In this document: positions 1 through 10,151 of the stretch, piece by piece | How positions within the stretch are numbered: the stretch's first letter is position 1 | How the letters are laid out: every line of letters starts with the position of its first letter | NCBI RefSeq assembly: GCF_002196705.1 | Contig: NZ_NADJ01000033.1 | Location: 124,001 to 188,000 of the forward strand | Source: Desulfosporosinus sp. FKB | GTDB taxonomy: Bacteria > Bacillota > Desulfitobacteriia > Desulfitobacteriales > Desulfitobacteriaceae | Length of the DNA stretch: 64,000 bases | Direction of reading: 5' to 3' | Position numbers and translations under genes: made by a program | The notes under the pieces: generated by a model | Told to the model about the DNA's origin: nothing | Database searches by the model: none | The model's input: the letters and a program-made list of their open reading frames with translations, nothing else

Positions 1-663
1 CCGGACCTTGGAACGGTTATGGTCTTGGGCCTGACAAGCGCCGTTATGCTGCTGCAGACGGAGCTCCCGACTCTGTGGTTTGTAGCTGCAGTACCTGCTC
101 TCGGACTGCCCCTGATGTATTTTATTCATGGCTACCAATGGCAGCGAATTTTAGTTTGGCTTAATCCCTGGAAATATGCCAGCGATATTGGTTATCAAAT
201 TACGAACGCCGAGATAGCCTTCGGTTCAGGCGGTTTGTTTGGGGTAGGTTTGGGAAGGAGTTTGCAGAAGTATGGGTTTCTTCCCGAAAATCATACGGAT
301 ATGATTTTTGCTATGGTTGGTGAAGAATTAGGGCTTGTCGGAACCTTTTTGCTGATTGCTCTCTTCGCAGTTCTCTTTGCCCGCGCCTTTTATGTTATTC
401 GGGGATGTCCGGATCGTTTTGGCCGCCTTTTAGGTTTTGGCTTAATCTCTTCCCTGGCTATTCAAACGGCAATTAACCTCTCCGTTGTAACTGGTGTTTT
501 ACCCGTTACCGGAATAACCCTGCCCTTGATTTCTTACGGGGGGAGCTCCTTGGTTATCACGTTGACCGAACTAGGCATGATCTTAAACGTCAGTCGTTAT
601 TGCCAAAAATCCCAAAGTAACAATAAAAGTAATAATCCAGGGATATCCAACGTCCCGGTGTAA
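1..663 (+). CDS. FtsW/RodA/SpoVE-family membrane protein (3' part)
   Basis: The reading frame is open from base 1, so this is the 3' part of a longer gene. The first visible residues, PDLGTVMVLG, match the PDLGT motif of SEDS-family peptidoglycan glycosyltransferases, and the C-terminal PLISYGGSSL segment is the other family signature. Several hydrophobic segments lie between them. SEDS proteins polymerise lipid II at the membrane in elongation, division or spore cortex synthesis. The sequence does not tell FtsW from SpoVE or RodA. A short hydrophilic Asn/Ser-rich tail ends the protein. The first internal ATG (19) is not the start. Confidence 0.9.
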   Translation, partial: PDLGTVMVLGLTSAVMLLQTELPTLWFVAAVPALGLPLMYFIHGYQWQRILVWLNPWKYASDIGYQITNAEIAFGSGGLFGVGLGRSLQKYGFLPENHTDMIFAMVGEELGLVGTFLLIALFAVLFARAFYVIRGCPDRFGRLLGFGLISSLAIQTAINLSVVTGVLPVTGITLPLISYGGSSLVITLTELGMILNVSRYCQKSQSNNKSNNPGISNVPV

Positions 664-720
664 ACTTTTTCTAACTGGGAATAATAAGTCTAGGTTTTCC
701 CATTAGAGGAGGAGTTCCCG

Positions 721-1359
721 GTGAATTTTCCTTTTGGAGAATGGATTCTCTTAGGTATAACCCTGGTAACCTTTGTTGAAAAGCAACGATCACGCTGGTT
801 TTTTCTGAAATTATCGGCCATCTGGCTCGGAGGAAAGCTTTTTGAGATAATGCTCAGTTCATCAAGTGTTTGGCATTACCATTATGCTCGGCTGGCCGTT
901 ATCCTCTACCTGGGCGGTTATGCCTGGAAACGTGCTCGGCGCAGAGTTTGGCCTCTGGTTTTAACAAGCTTTGTCATAAGTATAGAAACCTTATTCCTTG
1001 TCAATGATCCTGGAGTACTTCCTTTCAGTTCTTGGCTTTTTGCCCTTGCTCTTGTGTCAGTTGCCTGGTTAACTGCGAAATCCTATTGGGGAACAGTCTT
1101 GGCCTTAGTTGGGAGTGTTCTCTGGGATCAAGGTTTAGAACGATTTGTCTATGAGGGGATCCTCAGGCACGTAGATTTACCAGACCCTTTCATATGGAAC
1201 TTTGGAGCACTTTTCTTAACGGTTTGGGCAGGATTGCTCTTAGCTTTAAAATGGAGGGCTAATGCACACGAAGTAAGGGTAATTCCTGCTCTCGATAGTC
1301 TAATGTCTGCCCGAGACGAAGGCACTTTTGATCCTTCAAAGGACCAGGATCTCAGGTAG
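721..1359 (+). CDS. unknown polytopic membrane protein
   Basis: A 212-aa protein starting with GTG at 721, placed well after the AGGAGG at about 706-712. It has about six hydrophobic segments and a hydrophilic C-terminal tail (from about residue 185). I do not recognise the family. It lies 57 bp downstream of the FtsW/SpoVE-type gene on the same strand and just ahead of the DUF512 gene, so it may be co-transcribed with either. No catalytic motif is visible. Confidence 0.75.
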   Translation: MNFPFGEWILLGITLVTFVEKQRSRWFFLKLSAIWLGGKLFEIMLSSSSVWHYHYARLAVILYLGGYAWKRARRRVWPLVLTSFVISIETLFLVNDPGVLPFSSWLFALALVSVAWLTAKSYWGTVLALVGSVLWDQGLERFVYEGILRHVDLPDPFIWNFGALFLTVWAGLLLALKWRANAHEVRVIPALDSLMSARDEGTFDPSKDQDLR

Positions 1360-1446
1360 CATGTCCAATCTAAATATAGTATACTGTAAGGCAGTAAAGG
1401 ACTGGGATAATATTCCCTGCTCTGATTGCTTAGGAGGATGGAACGT

Positions 1447-2775
1447 TTGGTTAAAGGTCTGGTGATTGCGGGGGTTAGCCCAGGCAGTATTGCAGAAGAA
1501 ATGGAGATTCAGGTCGGAGATCGGGTTCTGGCTGTAAATGGTGAAGAATTGAGAGATGTTATCGATTTTCAGTATGGCATTTCTGAAGAGGAATTTACGT
1601 TACTTATTGAAAAAGGTAATGGCGAAGAATGGGAATTGGAAATCGAAAAGGGTCCGGGGGAATTTTTAGGTATAGACGTTGAAACCATTAGCTCAGAAGG
1701 AACGAAACTCTGTTGTAATAATTGTACCTTTTGCTTTGTAGCTCAAATGCCACAGGGGATGCGGGCTACACTTTATGATAAAGATGATGATTATCGGCTT
1801 TCCATGACTCAGGGGAGTTTCATTACTCTTTCGAATTTGAGTGATGAAGAAATCAAGAGGATTATTGACTTTCATCTTAGCCCGCTCTATATTTCGATTC
1901 ATGCTTGGAATCCGGAAGTACGTGTCAAGCTAATGAAGAATCCACAGGCCGGGAAACTTCCTCAGCAGATTCAACGTCTAACGAAGGCAGGCATTGCTAT
2001 TCATGCCCAAATTGTCTTAGTTCCTGAGCACAACGATGGAGAGGTGCTGACGGAGACAATTATGAAGCTGGGAGAACATTATCCGTCCATACAGTCGATC
2101 GCCGTTGTTCCCGTGGGATTAACCCGCTATCGGGAACGTTTGACGCCCCTGCGTGGATTTACTCCCGCAGAAGCGGCTCATTTATTGGATCAGGCTGAAC
2201 TGTGGCAGCAGGATTTTTATCAGCGAACAGGACAGCATTTGGTTTATTTTGCCGATGAGTTTTATGTTTTAGCAGACCGGGAGTTTCCTGAAACTTCAGT
2301 TTATGATGATTTTCCCCAGTTAGAAAACGGAGTAGGTATGGCTCGAACGTTTATTTCAGAACTGGAAATAGGGTGGCCCCATTTGCCAGATTCGATTTCG
2401 CAAAGACATGTGCATCTTGTCACCGGAACTTCGGCCCAGGGACTTTTTGAAAAATGGTCCCGGAAATTAATGGACCACGTGAGGGGCTTGACGATAACTG
2501 TTCATGCCATTCGCAATGACTTTTTCGGAACCTCGGTGACAGTAGCCGGTTTACTGACTGCTCAAGATATTGCCCTTCAACTGGGTGATTTGGGGGGAGA
2601 CGACTTTCTTATTCCCCAGGTTATGCTGAAAGCGGATGAACCGATCTTTCTCGATGATTACAGTATTCAATGGTTAGAAGAAAAAGTTAACGGCCGGGCT
2701 AAAATTGTTGAAAATCAGGGAACAGCGTTTTTAGAACAGGTCGTTGGATATAGCTTGGGGGGGAAAACAGTTTGA
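1447..2775 (+). CDS. DUF512 PDZ/radical-SAM-like protein
   Basis: The N-terminus ([17 protein letters not shown] onward) is a PDZ-like domain. It is followed by a cysteine cluster ([10 protein letters not shown]) and a C-terminal DUF512 region with VTGTSA and [12 protein letters not shown] motifs. This protein is commonly encoded directly before der in clostridia, as here; its reaction is not established. The open frame reaches back to a TTG at 1426, but AGGAGG sits at 1432-1437, so TTG 1447 (spacing 9) is the likely start; ATG 1438 would touch the RBS. The stop overlaps the der start by four bases, indicating translational coupling. Confidence 0.88.
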   Translation: MVKGLVIAGVSPGSIAEEMEIQVGDRVLAVNGEELRDVIDFQYGISEEEFTLLIEKGNGEEWELEIEKGPGEFLGIDVETISSEGTKLCCNNCTFCFVAQMPQGMRATLYDKDDDYRLSMTQGSFITLSNLSDEEIKRIIDFHLSPLYISIHAWNPEVRVKLMKNPQAGKLPQQIQRLTKAGIAIHAQIVLVPEHNDGEVLTETIMKLGEHYPSIQSIAVVPVGLTRYRERLTPLRGFTPAEAAHLLDQAELWQQDFYQRTGQHLVYFADEFYVLADREFPETSVYDDFPQLENGVGMARTFISELEIGWPHLPDSISQRHVHLVTGTSAQGLFEKWSRKLMDHVRGLTITVHAIRNDFFGTSVTVAGLLTAQDIALQLGDLGGDDFLIPQVMLKADEPIFLDDYSIQWLEEKVNGRAKIVENQGTAFLEQVVGYSLGGKTV

Positions 2776-4103
2776 GTAAGCCAGTGGTAGCAATTGTCGG
2801 ACGTCCTAATGTTGGCAAATCGACTCTTTTTAATCGTATAGCCGGAGGGCTTGTGGCAATTGTCGAAAATAAACCTGGAGTAACGAGAGATCGTCTCTAT
2901 CGGGATGCTGAGTGGTTGGGCCGCAAATTTGCCTTAATTGATACTGGAGGCATCGAGTTTAGAGCTGAAGGTACGCCTATTGCTTCACAGATGCGCAGAC
3001 AAGCAGAGATTGCTGTGGAAGAGGCTGATGTGGTGATTTTTGTTGTGGATGCCCAATTGGCGCCCACGCCTGATGACGATTTGATTGCGCGTACTCTGCG
3101 GCGCTCAGGGAAACCGGTGTTGTTGGCAGCAAATAAAGTTGAAAACTTTGAAAAGGCTGAGGGGCAACTCTACGACTTTCTGGCCCTGGGGCTTGGGGAA
3201 CCGATTCCTGTTTCAGCGGTACATGGCATGAACATGGGAGACCTGTTGGATATGGTTGTTTCCAATTTGCCGAAAAATCCTGAGGAGGATTATGACCCCG
3301 ATGTTATACGGATTTCTGTTATTGGACGACCTAATGTGGGTAAATCGTCTTTAGTCAATAATATGCTGGGAAAAGAACGAGTCATAGTCAGCAACATTCC
3401 CGGAACGACCCGAGATGCTATCGATACCCCTTTTGAGTATGAAGGAAAACATTATATTCTCATTGATACTGCCGGTATGCGCCGCAAAGGCCGTATCGAG
3501 GAACTAACAGAACAATACAGCGTTGTGCGTTCCTTACATGCAGTTGACCGTTCCGATGTGATCCTTATGCTGCTTGATGCCACAGAAGGGGTTACAGAAC
3601 AAGATAAAAAAATAGCGGGATATGCCCATGATGCCGGTAAGGCTATCGTTATCGTGGTCAATAAGTGGGACCTTGTGGAAAAAGACGAGAAGACCATTAA
3701 CAAATTCGAAAAGATGATTCGCGAAGAATTGGGCTTTTTGCAATATGCGCCTACGATGTTCATTTCTGCAAAAACCGGGCAGCGTGTGCATAAAATATTA
3801 GAGCTCGTTGATTTTGTAACCGAGCAGAATTCTACGCGAGTGGCAACAGCAACCTTAAACACCTTGGTGCGCGAATGGCTTCATCTTAATCCCCCCCCAA
3901 CGGATAAAGGGCGGAGATTAAAGGTGCTTTATCTTACACAGGCAAGTGTAAAACCTCCTACGTTTGTTTTCTTTGTCAATGACCCGGAATTGATGCATTT
4001 TTCCTATAAGCGCTATTTAGAGAATCAGATGCGGAAACATTTCGGATTTGAAGGAACACCGATCCGAATTGTTGTGCGCCAAAAAGATGAAGAGAAGGAG
4101 TAA
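2772..4103 (+). CDS. der: ribosome biogenesis GTPase Der (EngA)
   Basis: A 443-aa protein with two tandem Era-like GTPase domains: G1 motifs GRPNVGKST (about residues 10-18) and GRPNVGKSS (about 186-194), DTGG and DTAG G3 motifs, and NKVE/NKWD G4 motifs. A KH-like domain follows ([10 protein letters not shown] near the end). Der acts in 50S subunit assembly. The start is TTG, overlapping the TGA of the preceding gene (TTGA). Full length for the family. Confidence 0.98.
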   Translation: MSKPVVAIVGRPNVGKSTLFNRIAGGLVAIVENKPGVTRDRLYRDAEWLGRKFALIDTGGIEFRAEGTPIASQMRRQAEIAVEEADVVIFVVDAQLAPTPDDDLIARTLRRSGKPVLLAANKVENFEKAEGQLYDFLALGLGEPIPVSAVHGMNMGDLLDMVVSNLPKNPEEDYDPDVIRISVIGRPNVGKSSLVNNMLGKERVIVSNIPGTTRDAIDTPFEYEGKHYILIDTAGMRRKGRIEELTEQYSVVRSLHAVDRSDVILMLLDATEGVTEQDKKIAGYAHDAGKAIVIVVNKWDLVEKDEKTINKFEKMIREELGFLQYAPTMFISAKTGQRVHKILELVDFVTEQNSTRVATATLNTLVREWLHLNPPPTDKGRRLKVLYLTQASVKPPTFVFFVNDPELMHFSYKRYLENQMRKHFGFEGTPIRIVVRQKDEEKE

Positions 4104-4106
4104 GTG

Positions 4107-4697
4107 ATGTTACGCTACTTGATATTTATCTTAGCGTATTTTCTTGGAGCAATTCCTTTTGCCTATTTCGCAGGTCTCCTTAAAGGAATTGACGTCCGGC
4201 GGCATGGCAGCGGGAATGTTGGTACCACCAATGCCTTTCGCCTCTTAGGCGTAAAATTAGGGATTGCTGTGCTGTTCGGTGATTTTATGAAAGGAGCTTT
4301 AGCGGCAGCTCTGGGTTATTGGGCTTTTGGTGCCTGGGGCGGCATTGCAGGAGGATTATTGGCTATGGCCGGCCATAGCTGGAATCCTTTTTTTGCTTTT
4401 CGACCGAGCGGTAAAGGGGTAGCGGCAGGGTTTGGAATTATCACGGTCCTAATGCCCAAGGTTATGCTGCTGGCTGTCGGGTTGTTTATTCTCGTTGTTT
4501 GGGCAACACGCTATGTTTCCTTGGGATCGATTGTTGCGGCTCTTACAGTGGCCATATCTGTGTTCCTCTTTCAGGAGCCCCTGGCTTATCGGATTTTTGG
4601 TTTAGTCGGGGCTTCGATTGTGATAGTTCTTCATCGCTCGAATATCAAACGGCTTCTGCACGGGACTGAAAATAAGTTTGGGAAAAAGAAGACCTGA
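4107..4697 (+). CDS. plsY: acyl-phosphate:glycerol-3-phosphate acyltransferase PlsY
   Basis: A membrane protein of about 196 aa with the three PlsY motifs: [12 protein letters not shown] (about 36-47), [18 protein letters not shown] (about 90-107) and the C-terminal region ending in [13 protein letters not shown]. It acylates glycerol-3-phosphate from acyl-phosphate, the first membrane step of phospholipid synthesis. A GTG at 4104 directly abuts the der stop; ATG 4107 has better spacing from GAGAAGGAG and is preferred. Followed by gpsA, which supplies its substrate. Confidence 0.97.
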   Translation: MLRYLIFILAYFLGAIPFAYFAGLLKGIDVRRHGSGNVGTTNAFRLLGVKLGIAVLFGDFMKGALAAALGYWAFGAWGGIAGGLLAMAGHSWNPFFAFRPSGKGVAAGFGIITVLMPKVMLLAVGLFILVVWATRYVSLGSIVAALTVAISVFLFQEPLAYRIFGLVGASIVIVLHRSNIKRLLHGTENKFGKKKT

Positions 4698-4766
4698 GAC
4701 CAGGTAGGAACGTACTAATCGAACCTCGAATATCGAATATCTAACATCGAATTAGGAGGTAGCTTA

Positions 4767-5780
4767 ATGTCGAAAGTGGCGGTTTATGGAGCTGGGAGCT
4801 GGGGAAGCGCCTTGGCTGTTCTCTTGAGCAAAGCGGGGCATCAAGTCTCATTGATTGGCCGGAAGGCTGATGAAATGGCACAAATGAGCAAGCTCCGTGA
4901 AAATGTGCGCTATTTGCCGGGAGTTGTCTTACCTTCAGGACTCACGCCCACCACAGATGTTACAGAACTGAACGCTGATCTCGTGATTTTGAGCGTCCCC
5001 TCCCACAATATTCGCGAGGCTGCTCGGTTTATAAAACCTAACTTAAGACCGGGCGGAATTGTGGTTAATACGGCGAAGGGATTGGAAGAAGAAACACATA
5101 ATCGTCTTTCGGAAGTATTGAAACAAGAACTGACCGGTCAAGCTATTGCCGTTTTATCAGGCCCTAGTCATGCGGAAGAAGTTGGCAGAGATATTCCGAC
5201 AACTGTGGTGGTGGCTTCTGATGTTGATATCGCTGAAAAAGTTCAGGATTTAATGATGACCCCAAAATTCAGAGTATATACCAACCCCGATGTAATTGGT
5301 GTGGAACTCGGGGGAGCGTTAAAAAACGTCATTGCCTTATGTACGGGAATTGCCGAAGGGCTGGGTTTTGGTGATAACACAAAGGCTGCTTTGATGACCC
5401 GAGGACTGGCAGAAATTGCCCGTTTGGGAGTGGCCATGGGCGGTCATCCTCTTACCTTTGCCGGGTTGTCCGGTGTTGGTGACCTGATTGTGACGTGTAC
5501 GAGTCAACATAGCCGCAACCGGCGTGCGGGCGTTGCTCTTGGACAGGGAAAGCCCCTGGATACTGTTCTTCATGACGTAGGTATGGTTGTTGAGGGGGTT
5601 AGAAATACTCGAGTAGCCTATCAACTCAGTCTGGAAAAGAATATTTCCATGCCGATTACCCAACAAGCCTACAAGGTCTTGTTCGAAGGCGCTGATCCCC
5701 AGATTGCCGTTACTGATTTGATGATGCGCGGGAAAAGGCATGAACTTGAGGAAGTCGTAGAAATGAGTTGGTTTAAGTAA
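4767..5780 (+). CDS. gpsA: NAD(P)-dependent glycerol-3-phosphate dehydrogenase
   Basis: A 337-aa protein with an N-terminal Rossmann motif (GAGSWGSALA), the LSGPSHAEEV motif, the catalytic-lysine region GVELGGALKNVIAL, and GLSGVGDLIVTCTS with SRNRR. It reduces dihydroxyacetone phosphate to sn-glycerol-3-phosphate for phospholipid synthesis, directly feeding PlsY upstream. A strong AGGAGGT RBS precedes ATG 4767. Confidence 0.98.
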   Translation: MSKVAVYGAGSWGSALAVLLSKAGHQVSLIGRKADEMAQMSKLRENVRYLPGVVLPSGLTPTTDVTELNADLVILSVPSHNIREAARFIKPNLRPGGIVVNTAKGLEEETHNRLSEVLKQELTGQAIAVLSGPSHAEEVGRDIPTTVVVASDVDIAEKVQDLMMTPKFRVYTNPDVIGVELGGALKNVIALCTGIAEGLGFGDNTKAALMTRGLAEIARLGVAMGGHPLTFAGLSGVGDLIVTCTSQHSRNRRAGVALGQGKPLDTVLHDVGMVVEGVRNTRVAYQLSLEKNISMPITQQAYKVLFEGADPQIAVTDLMMRGKRHELEEVVEMSWFK

Positions 5781-5866
5781 GCGAAACAATTTAGTTAAGG
5801 AGCTGTACCAAAACTTGTTGGCACCCTCATTGAGTTCCCAATTTTGCTTGCCTGATCATTGAATAG

Positions 5867-5909
5867 AGGCGTTCTCACTCCACTATATACTAGTGAAGCG
5901 AGAACGCCT
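5867..5909 (+). terminator. hairpin terminator after gpsA
   Basis: Perfect 10-bp arms AGGCGTTCTC (5867-5876) and GAGAACGCCT (5900-5909), with an inner CACTA/TAGTG pairing and a moderately T-rich tail. It lies between gpsA and spoIVA. The rest of the 5781-6128 gap holds no supported gene. Confidence 0.7.
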
Positions 5910-6128
5910 TTGGTTATTTGCACCCAATTTGGATTTTTAGAGTTAAGTTTTTACGCAACCCCTTTTTTCTACTGTCATATTTTCGGAAAAACCCCAATAT
6001 AATTATATTGCTTAATGTGCTAGTCCAGTCATCGGGTATCCACGAGTTACAGGGAGGTGGAAGGGGAGATAAGGTGGAGGCCCTTCCCCAATTTTTGGGA
6101 CAGCACTCAAAAGGGAGGGAAATTTCTA

Positions 6129-7613
6129 ATGGAAAAACTAGACATTTTTAGGGATATCGCAGAACGTACGGGGGGCGATATTTACCTCGGTGTCGTCGGG
6201 CCAGTCCGCACAGGTAAGTCCACCTTCATCAAACGTTTCATGGACCTCCTGGTCCTACCCAACATTCAAGATGCCTTTGAGCGGGAACGGGCTAAAGATG
6301 AGCTTCCTCAAAGCGGGACAGGTCGAATGATTACGACGACAGAACCGAAGTTTATTCCCTCGGAATCCGTGGAAATCGTCGTCAAAGACTCTATCCATAT
6401 GAATGTGCGTTTAGTGGATTGTGTGGGCTACGGTGTTGAGGGTGCTATAGGTTATGAGGCCGAAGATGGAGAAGAACCACGTATGATGAAGACCTCTTGG
6501 AGCGATGAACCCATGTCTTTCCAAGAGGCAGCGGAATTAGGCACTCGCAAAGTTATTACTGACCATGCGACCATTGGGGTTGTCATTACAACCGATGGTT
6601 CTATCACCGATCTTCCTCGGGAGGCATACTTAGACGCAGAGGAGAGAGTCATATACGAGCTTCGTCAGCTTGGAAAACCCTTTGTTGTACTTCTGAATAC
6701 GACCCGTCCCTATGCGGACAACACCATGGAATTATGTCGCGATCTGGAAGAAAAATACAGCATTCCGGTTCTCGCAGTGAACTGCTTGGATATGACCCAA
6801 GAAGATATCACCCAAATTCTCGAAGAAGTACTTTATGAGTTCCCGGTGGCTGAGGTTAACATCGATCTGCCGAAATGGGTTGAAGAACTTGAAAGCACCC
6901 ATCCGGTGCGGGCGGCTTTTGAAGATACTGTCCGCAAAGCTATTGAAGGCGTTCGTCGTTTACGGGATATTGATCAAGCTTTGGATGCCTTAACAGAATG
7001 TGAGTATGCTCAAGATGTTCTTTTAAAGGAAATGAACCTGGGTACAGGTGTAGCCAATATTGAAATAACAGCTGTCGAGGGTCTCTTTAAATCAGTCTTA
7101 CAGGAGCTTACAGGGTTAGAAATCGAAGGAGATCACTCCTTACTGCGTATTGTTCAGGATTACAGCAAAGCTAAGAGGGAATGGGACAAAATGTCCGTCG
7201 CCATCGAAGAAGTTCGGGTCAATGGCTATGGTGTTGTAACTCCCCAATTAGAAGAAATGTTCTTGGAAGAACCCGAACTTGTTAAGCAAGGAGGACATTA
7301 TGGCATCAAGCTCAAAGCAAGTGCTCCTTCCCTTCATATCATCAGGGCAGATGTCACGACTGAAATCACCCCTTTGATTGGTACTGAAAAACAAGCAGAG
7401 GAATTGGTAAAATACATTCTCGATGAATTTGAAAGCGATCCTAAAAAGGTTTGGAGTTCCAATATCTTCGGCAAATCACTGCATGATTTAGTCCGGGAAG
7501 GAATCCAAAATAAACTTTACAAGATGCCGGAAAATGCCCAGCATAAACTGCAAGACACATTACAGCGGATTGTTAATGATGGCAACGGCGGGCTGATCTG
7601 TATCATTATTTAA
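6129..7613 (+). CDS. spoIVA: stage IV sporulation protein A
   Basis: A 494-aa protein starting MEKLDIFRDIAERTGGDIYL, nearly the length of Bacillus SpoIVA. A Walker A (GPVRTGKSTF) lies at about residues 25-34; it hydrolyses ATP to polymerise into the basement layer of the spore coat around the forespore. An in-frame ATG at 6057 would add 24 residues, but AGGGAGGG directly precedes ATG 6129 and this start matches the family. Its presence marks an endospore former. Confidence 0.98.
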   Translation: MEKLDIFRDIAERTGGDIYLGVVGPVRTGKSTFIKRFMDLLVLPNIQDAFERERAKDELPQSGTGRMITTTEPKFIPSESVEIVVKDSIHMNVRLVDCVGYGVEGAIGYEAEDGEEPRMMKTSWSDEPMSFQEAAELGTRKVITDHATIGVVITTDGSITDLPREAYLDAEERVIYELRQLGKPFVVLLNTTRPYADNTMELCRDLEEKYSIPVLAVNCLDMTQEDITQILEEVLYEFPVAEVNIDLPKWVEELESTHPVRAAFEDTVRKAIEGVRRLRDIDQALDALTECEYAQDVLLKEMNLGTGVANIEITAVEGLFKSVLQELTGLEIEGDHSLLRIVQDYSKAKREWDKMSVAIEEVRVNGYGVVTPQLEEMFLEEPELVKQGGHYGIKLKASAPSLHIIRADVTTEITPLIGTEKQAEELVKYILDEFESDPKKVWSSNIFGKSLHDLVREGIQNKLYKMPENAQHKLQDTLQRIVNDGNGGLICIII

Positions 7614-7687
7614 CACGAGAATGTAATCTGAAAAACGTGGATATTCATTAAGTATTTATCAGTTATCATTTGTTCATGTTGAAGTGC

Positions 7688-7737
7688 AAAATAGGAACGT
7701 TAGTGCGCCCGAAGGCTGTGTCTGACGTTCCTATTTT
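7688..7737 (+). terminator. terminator after spoIVA
   Basis: A 13-bp perfect stem, AAAATAGGAACGT (7688-7700) with ACGTTCCTATTTT (7725-7737), GC-poor at the base. It lies 75 bp after the spoIVA stop; the A/T-rich arms make it potentially bidirectional. Confidence 0.75.
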
Positions 7738-7797
7738 CTATGTCTGGCTGACTTCATGGAAGAATTGGGCCTCTGCGCTCAAAATATGCAGAATATT

Positions 7798-7824
7798 ATT
7801 TATATTAAAATATTTAATATAAAT
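7798..7824. promoter_or_regulatory. AT-rich dyad upstream of the sigma54 activator
   Basis: A hyphenated perfect inverted repeat, ATTTATATTA and TAATATAAAT separated by 7 bases, about 67 bp before the activator start. It could be an operator or simply an AT-rich promoter region; no regulator can be assigned. Confidence 0.35.
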
Positions 7825-7890
7825 GGAGAAGGAAGTAAGAAATTTTTAGGGAATGTTTAGGAAGCTCGATTGTAAGAGGTGTTATTCGAT

Positions 7891-9936
7891 ATGAAGGTTG
7901 AAAATCTTATGATTGCCCCAATATGTATTCAACCCGAGCAAACACTTACAGAAGTTGTAACGAAATTATTTGATGCAAATGTTGCAGGATTACTAGTTAC
8001 ATTACACGAAAAAGTTCTTGGAATCGTTGAACGTCATCAGCTGATAAATCCCCAAATAATATCTAACCCCAGTCTTAGTGCTGCTGATTTTATGAAAACA
8101 GATTTCCCCAAGATTTATTTGCGAGATAACTTGCAAAAAGTATGGCATGGGGGATTGGAGATATTACCCGTGTTTAACCAAGGTCTTTTGGTTGGGATGG
8201 TAGAACGCGAAGTAGTTGGGATGACACTTTTTCGAGAAAAGGAACTCTGGGTTAAGACATTTGAGGCCGTCTCCAATTCTGTGACCAGCGGTATTGTCGC
8301 TATTGATCAAACTGGTAAAATTACAGCCTTTAATAAAGCCGCCGAAAAATTTACCTGGCGCAAACAGCATGATGCTTTAGGAAAGTATTTGGCAGATATG
8401 ATTATTCCCACAGGACTTTTAGACGTTGTCGGGACAGGATTGCCGCAGTTTGATTTTCGAATTGAGGCGTTTAATAGAGCCTATGTGAGCAATCGTACAC
8501 CGATCATCGAAGATGGCAAAGTTGTCGGTGCCGTAGGCGTCTTTCAAGATATATCAGAAATAGAGAGTGCTTCACAAGAACTTAAAGTTCTTAATGCGCT
8601 TAATGACGAATTAAACACTGTTCTTAATTCATCATTTGACGGAATATTGGTAACTGATGAAGCTGGCCGAGTTTTGCGTGCAAATTCGGCAGCTTACAAG
8701 CTTTGTAATTTAGATGAGCAGCATATTCTCCAGTGTTTTATTGATAATGTGCTGCAGTTACAGAGACCCTCGCTTTGGAAATGTATTCTCCATGGGCGTA
8801 AGGCTGTTACTAAAGAGATAAAGGATCGGCATCTTCTAATTACGGGAAATCCCGTTTTTAAGGAAGACGGTACCTTGCAGCGGGTAATTTTTAATTTAAG
8901 AGATCTAAGCTTGCTGCATGAATTGCGTGATGAATTAAACACAACCAGGGAGCTTTCGCATAAATATCGTCAGGAATTGGATTCTCTGCGTAAAGGAGGG
9001 GATATCATAGCTAATTCTCCTAAAATGCTGATGGTACTTGATTTGGCTAAGCGAGTGGCATCCGTAGATTCATCTGTATTTATCAAAGGGGAATCTGGGG
9101 TAGGTAAAGAGGTTATCGCAAAGTTTATACATAAAAACAGTAAACGTGCTTCTGGGCCATTTATTCAAGTGAACTGTGCCGCGATTCCCGAGAACCTGCT
9201 GGAGTCGGAACTTTTTGGCTACGATGGCGGTGCGTTTACAGGATCTAGAAAGGAAGGGAAACCGGGCCTTTTCGAATTAGCCAATCAAGGAACTTTGTTA
9301 TTGGATGAAATCGGCGATCTTCCGTTAATTCTGCAAAGCAAACTGTTGCGCGTTATTCAGGAACGAGAATTTGTGCGGGTTGGGGGCACAAAAGTACGGA
9401 AAATAGATGTTCGTTTCCTCTCAGCAACTCATAGAGATATCTCTGAGATGGTTAAAGAGGGATTATTTCGAGATGATTTGTTTTTTAGACTTCATGTTGT
9501 TCCTCTTACTATTCCTTCACTCCGTGAACGATCTGAGGATATTTTGCCTCTTGTTCATACCTTCCGTGAACGAGTATGCAAAAAGTATGGACTGGATAAA
9601 GACTTTGCTCCTGAAGTCCTGCAATGGTTTTTAAACGAACAATGGCCCGGCAATGTTCGTCAGCTCCAAAATACGGTTGAACAATTAATCGTAACTTGTC
9701 CTGAACCTATAGTAACCATTAGTCAGCTGATGCAAGAACAATCGGATGATAAGCCGGCTATCCAAGTTAATTCAATTATCCCCCTTAAAAAAGCAAGCAG
9801 TGAAATGGAACGTCAAATTCTCGGTTTAGCTTTGAGGCAGACGCGAAATACCTATGATTTAGGAAGATTATTAGGTGTTAATCAATCTACGGTTGTACGT
9901 AAGCTTCAACGATTAGGTATTGGTATATTGGAGTAA
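7891..9936 (+). CDS. sigma54-dependent activator, CBS-PAS-PAS-AAA+-HTH
   Basis: About 681 aa. An N-terminal CBS-type pair (about 1-115) is followed by two PAS-like regions (about 125-230 and 245-345) and a sigma54-interacting AAA+ domain (about 370-600) with Walker A GESGVGKE, loop GGAFTGS (GAFTGS rather than the usual GAFTGA) and LLLDEIGDLP. A TyrR/Fis-like HTH ends it (YDLGRLLGVNQSTVVRKL). CBS domains suggest sensing of a nucleotide or CoA-type ligand (inference). It faces a metabolic module with two sigma54 promoters, so it is probably their activator. ATG 7891 is preferred over in-frame GTG 7879, which overlaps the AGAGGT. Confidence 0.93.
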   Translation: MKVENLMIAPICIQPEQTLTEVVTKLFDANVAGLLVTLHEKVLGIVERHQLINPQIISNPSLSAADFMKTDFPKIYLRDNLQKVWHGGLEILPVFNQGLLVGMVEREVVGMTLFREKELWVKTFEAVSNSVTSGIVAIDQTGKITAFNKAAEKFTWRKQHDALGKYLADMIIPTGLLDVVGTGLPQFDFRIEAFNRAYVSNRTPIIEDGKVVGAVGVFQDISEIESASQELKVLNALNDELNTVLNSSFDGILVTDEAGRVLRANSAAYKLCNLDEQHILQCFIDNVLQLQRPSLWKCILHGRKAVTKEIKDRHLLITGNPVFKEDGTLQRVIFNLRDLSLLHELRDELNTTRELSHKYRQELDSLRKGGDIIANSPKMLMVLDLAKRVASVDSSVFIKGESGVGKEVIAKFIHKNSKRASGPFIQVNCAAIPENLLESELFGYDGGAFTGSRKEGKPGLFELANQGTLLLDEIGDLPLILQSKLLRVIQEREFVRVGGTKVRKIDVRFLSATHRDISEMVKEGLFRDDLFFRLHVVPLTIPSLRERSEDILPLVHTFRERVCKKYGLDKDFAPEVLQWFLNEQWPGNVRQLQNTVEQLIVTCPEPIVTISQLMQEQSDDKPAIQVNSIIPLKKASSEMERQILGLALRQTRNTYDLGRLLGVNQSTVVRKLQRLGIGILE

Positions 9937-10038
9937 TGCTCTAGTGCATTTTTTAATGCATTTGAGCATTATAGGGCGTTAAGGCAATATTCATATTATT
10001 TGGATAAGTTGGATTTATTATAAATGCACTTATGCATT
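9935..10038. promoter_or_regulatory. three AATGC-N6-GCATT dyads (candidate activator sites)
   Basis: Three perfect 16-bp dyads AATGC-N6-GCATT lie at 9935-9950, 9955-9970 and 10023-10038. The first overlaps the activator stop codon and the first two start 20 bp apart, about two helical turns. TyrR-type HTH proteins bind dyads with a 6-bp centre, so these could be sites for the adjacent activator (inference). No promoter lies directly downstream. Confidence 0.5.
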
Positions 10039-10057
10039 ATAAGTTCTTAAATGCAGA

Positions 10058-10104
10058 AGAGGGTGTTGGAAAACTGCTTTTTCAGAAGTTTTCCAACACC
10101 CTCT
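10058..10104. terminator. bidirectional terminator
   Basis: An 18-bp perfect stem (arms 10058-10075 and 10087-10104, core GGGTGTTGGAAAACT) between the convergent activator and thioesterase genes. T-rich on both exits. Confidence 0.88.
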
Positions 10105-10151
10105 TTGATAATTATTTTAGTAAGGTAAATGAGCAAATAAAATATTATGTG

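Noticed and set aside
6057-6128. Upstream ATG start for spoIVA
   Set aside because: The added residues are unlike SpoIVA, and a strong RBS directly precedes ATG 6129.
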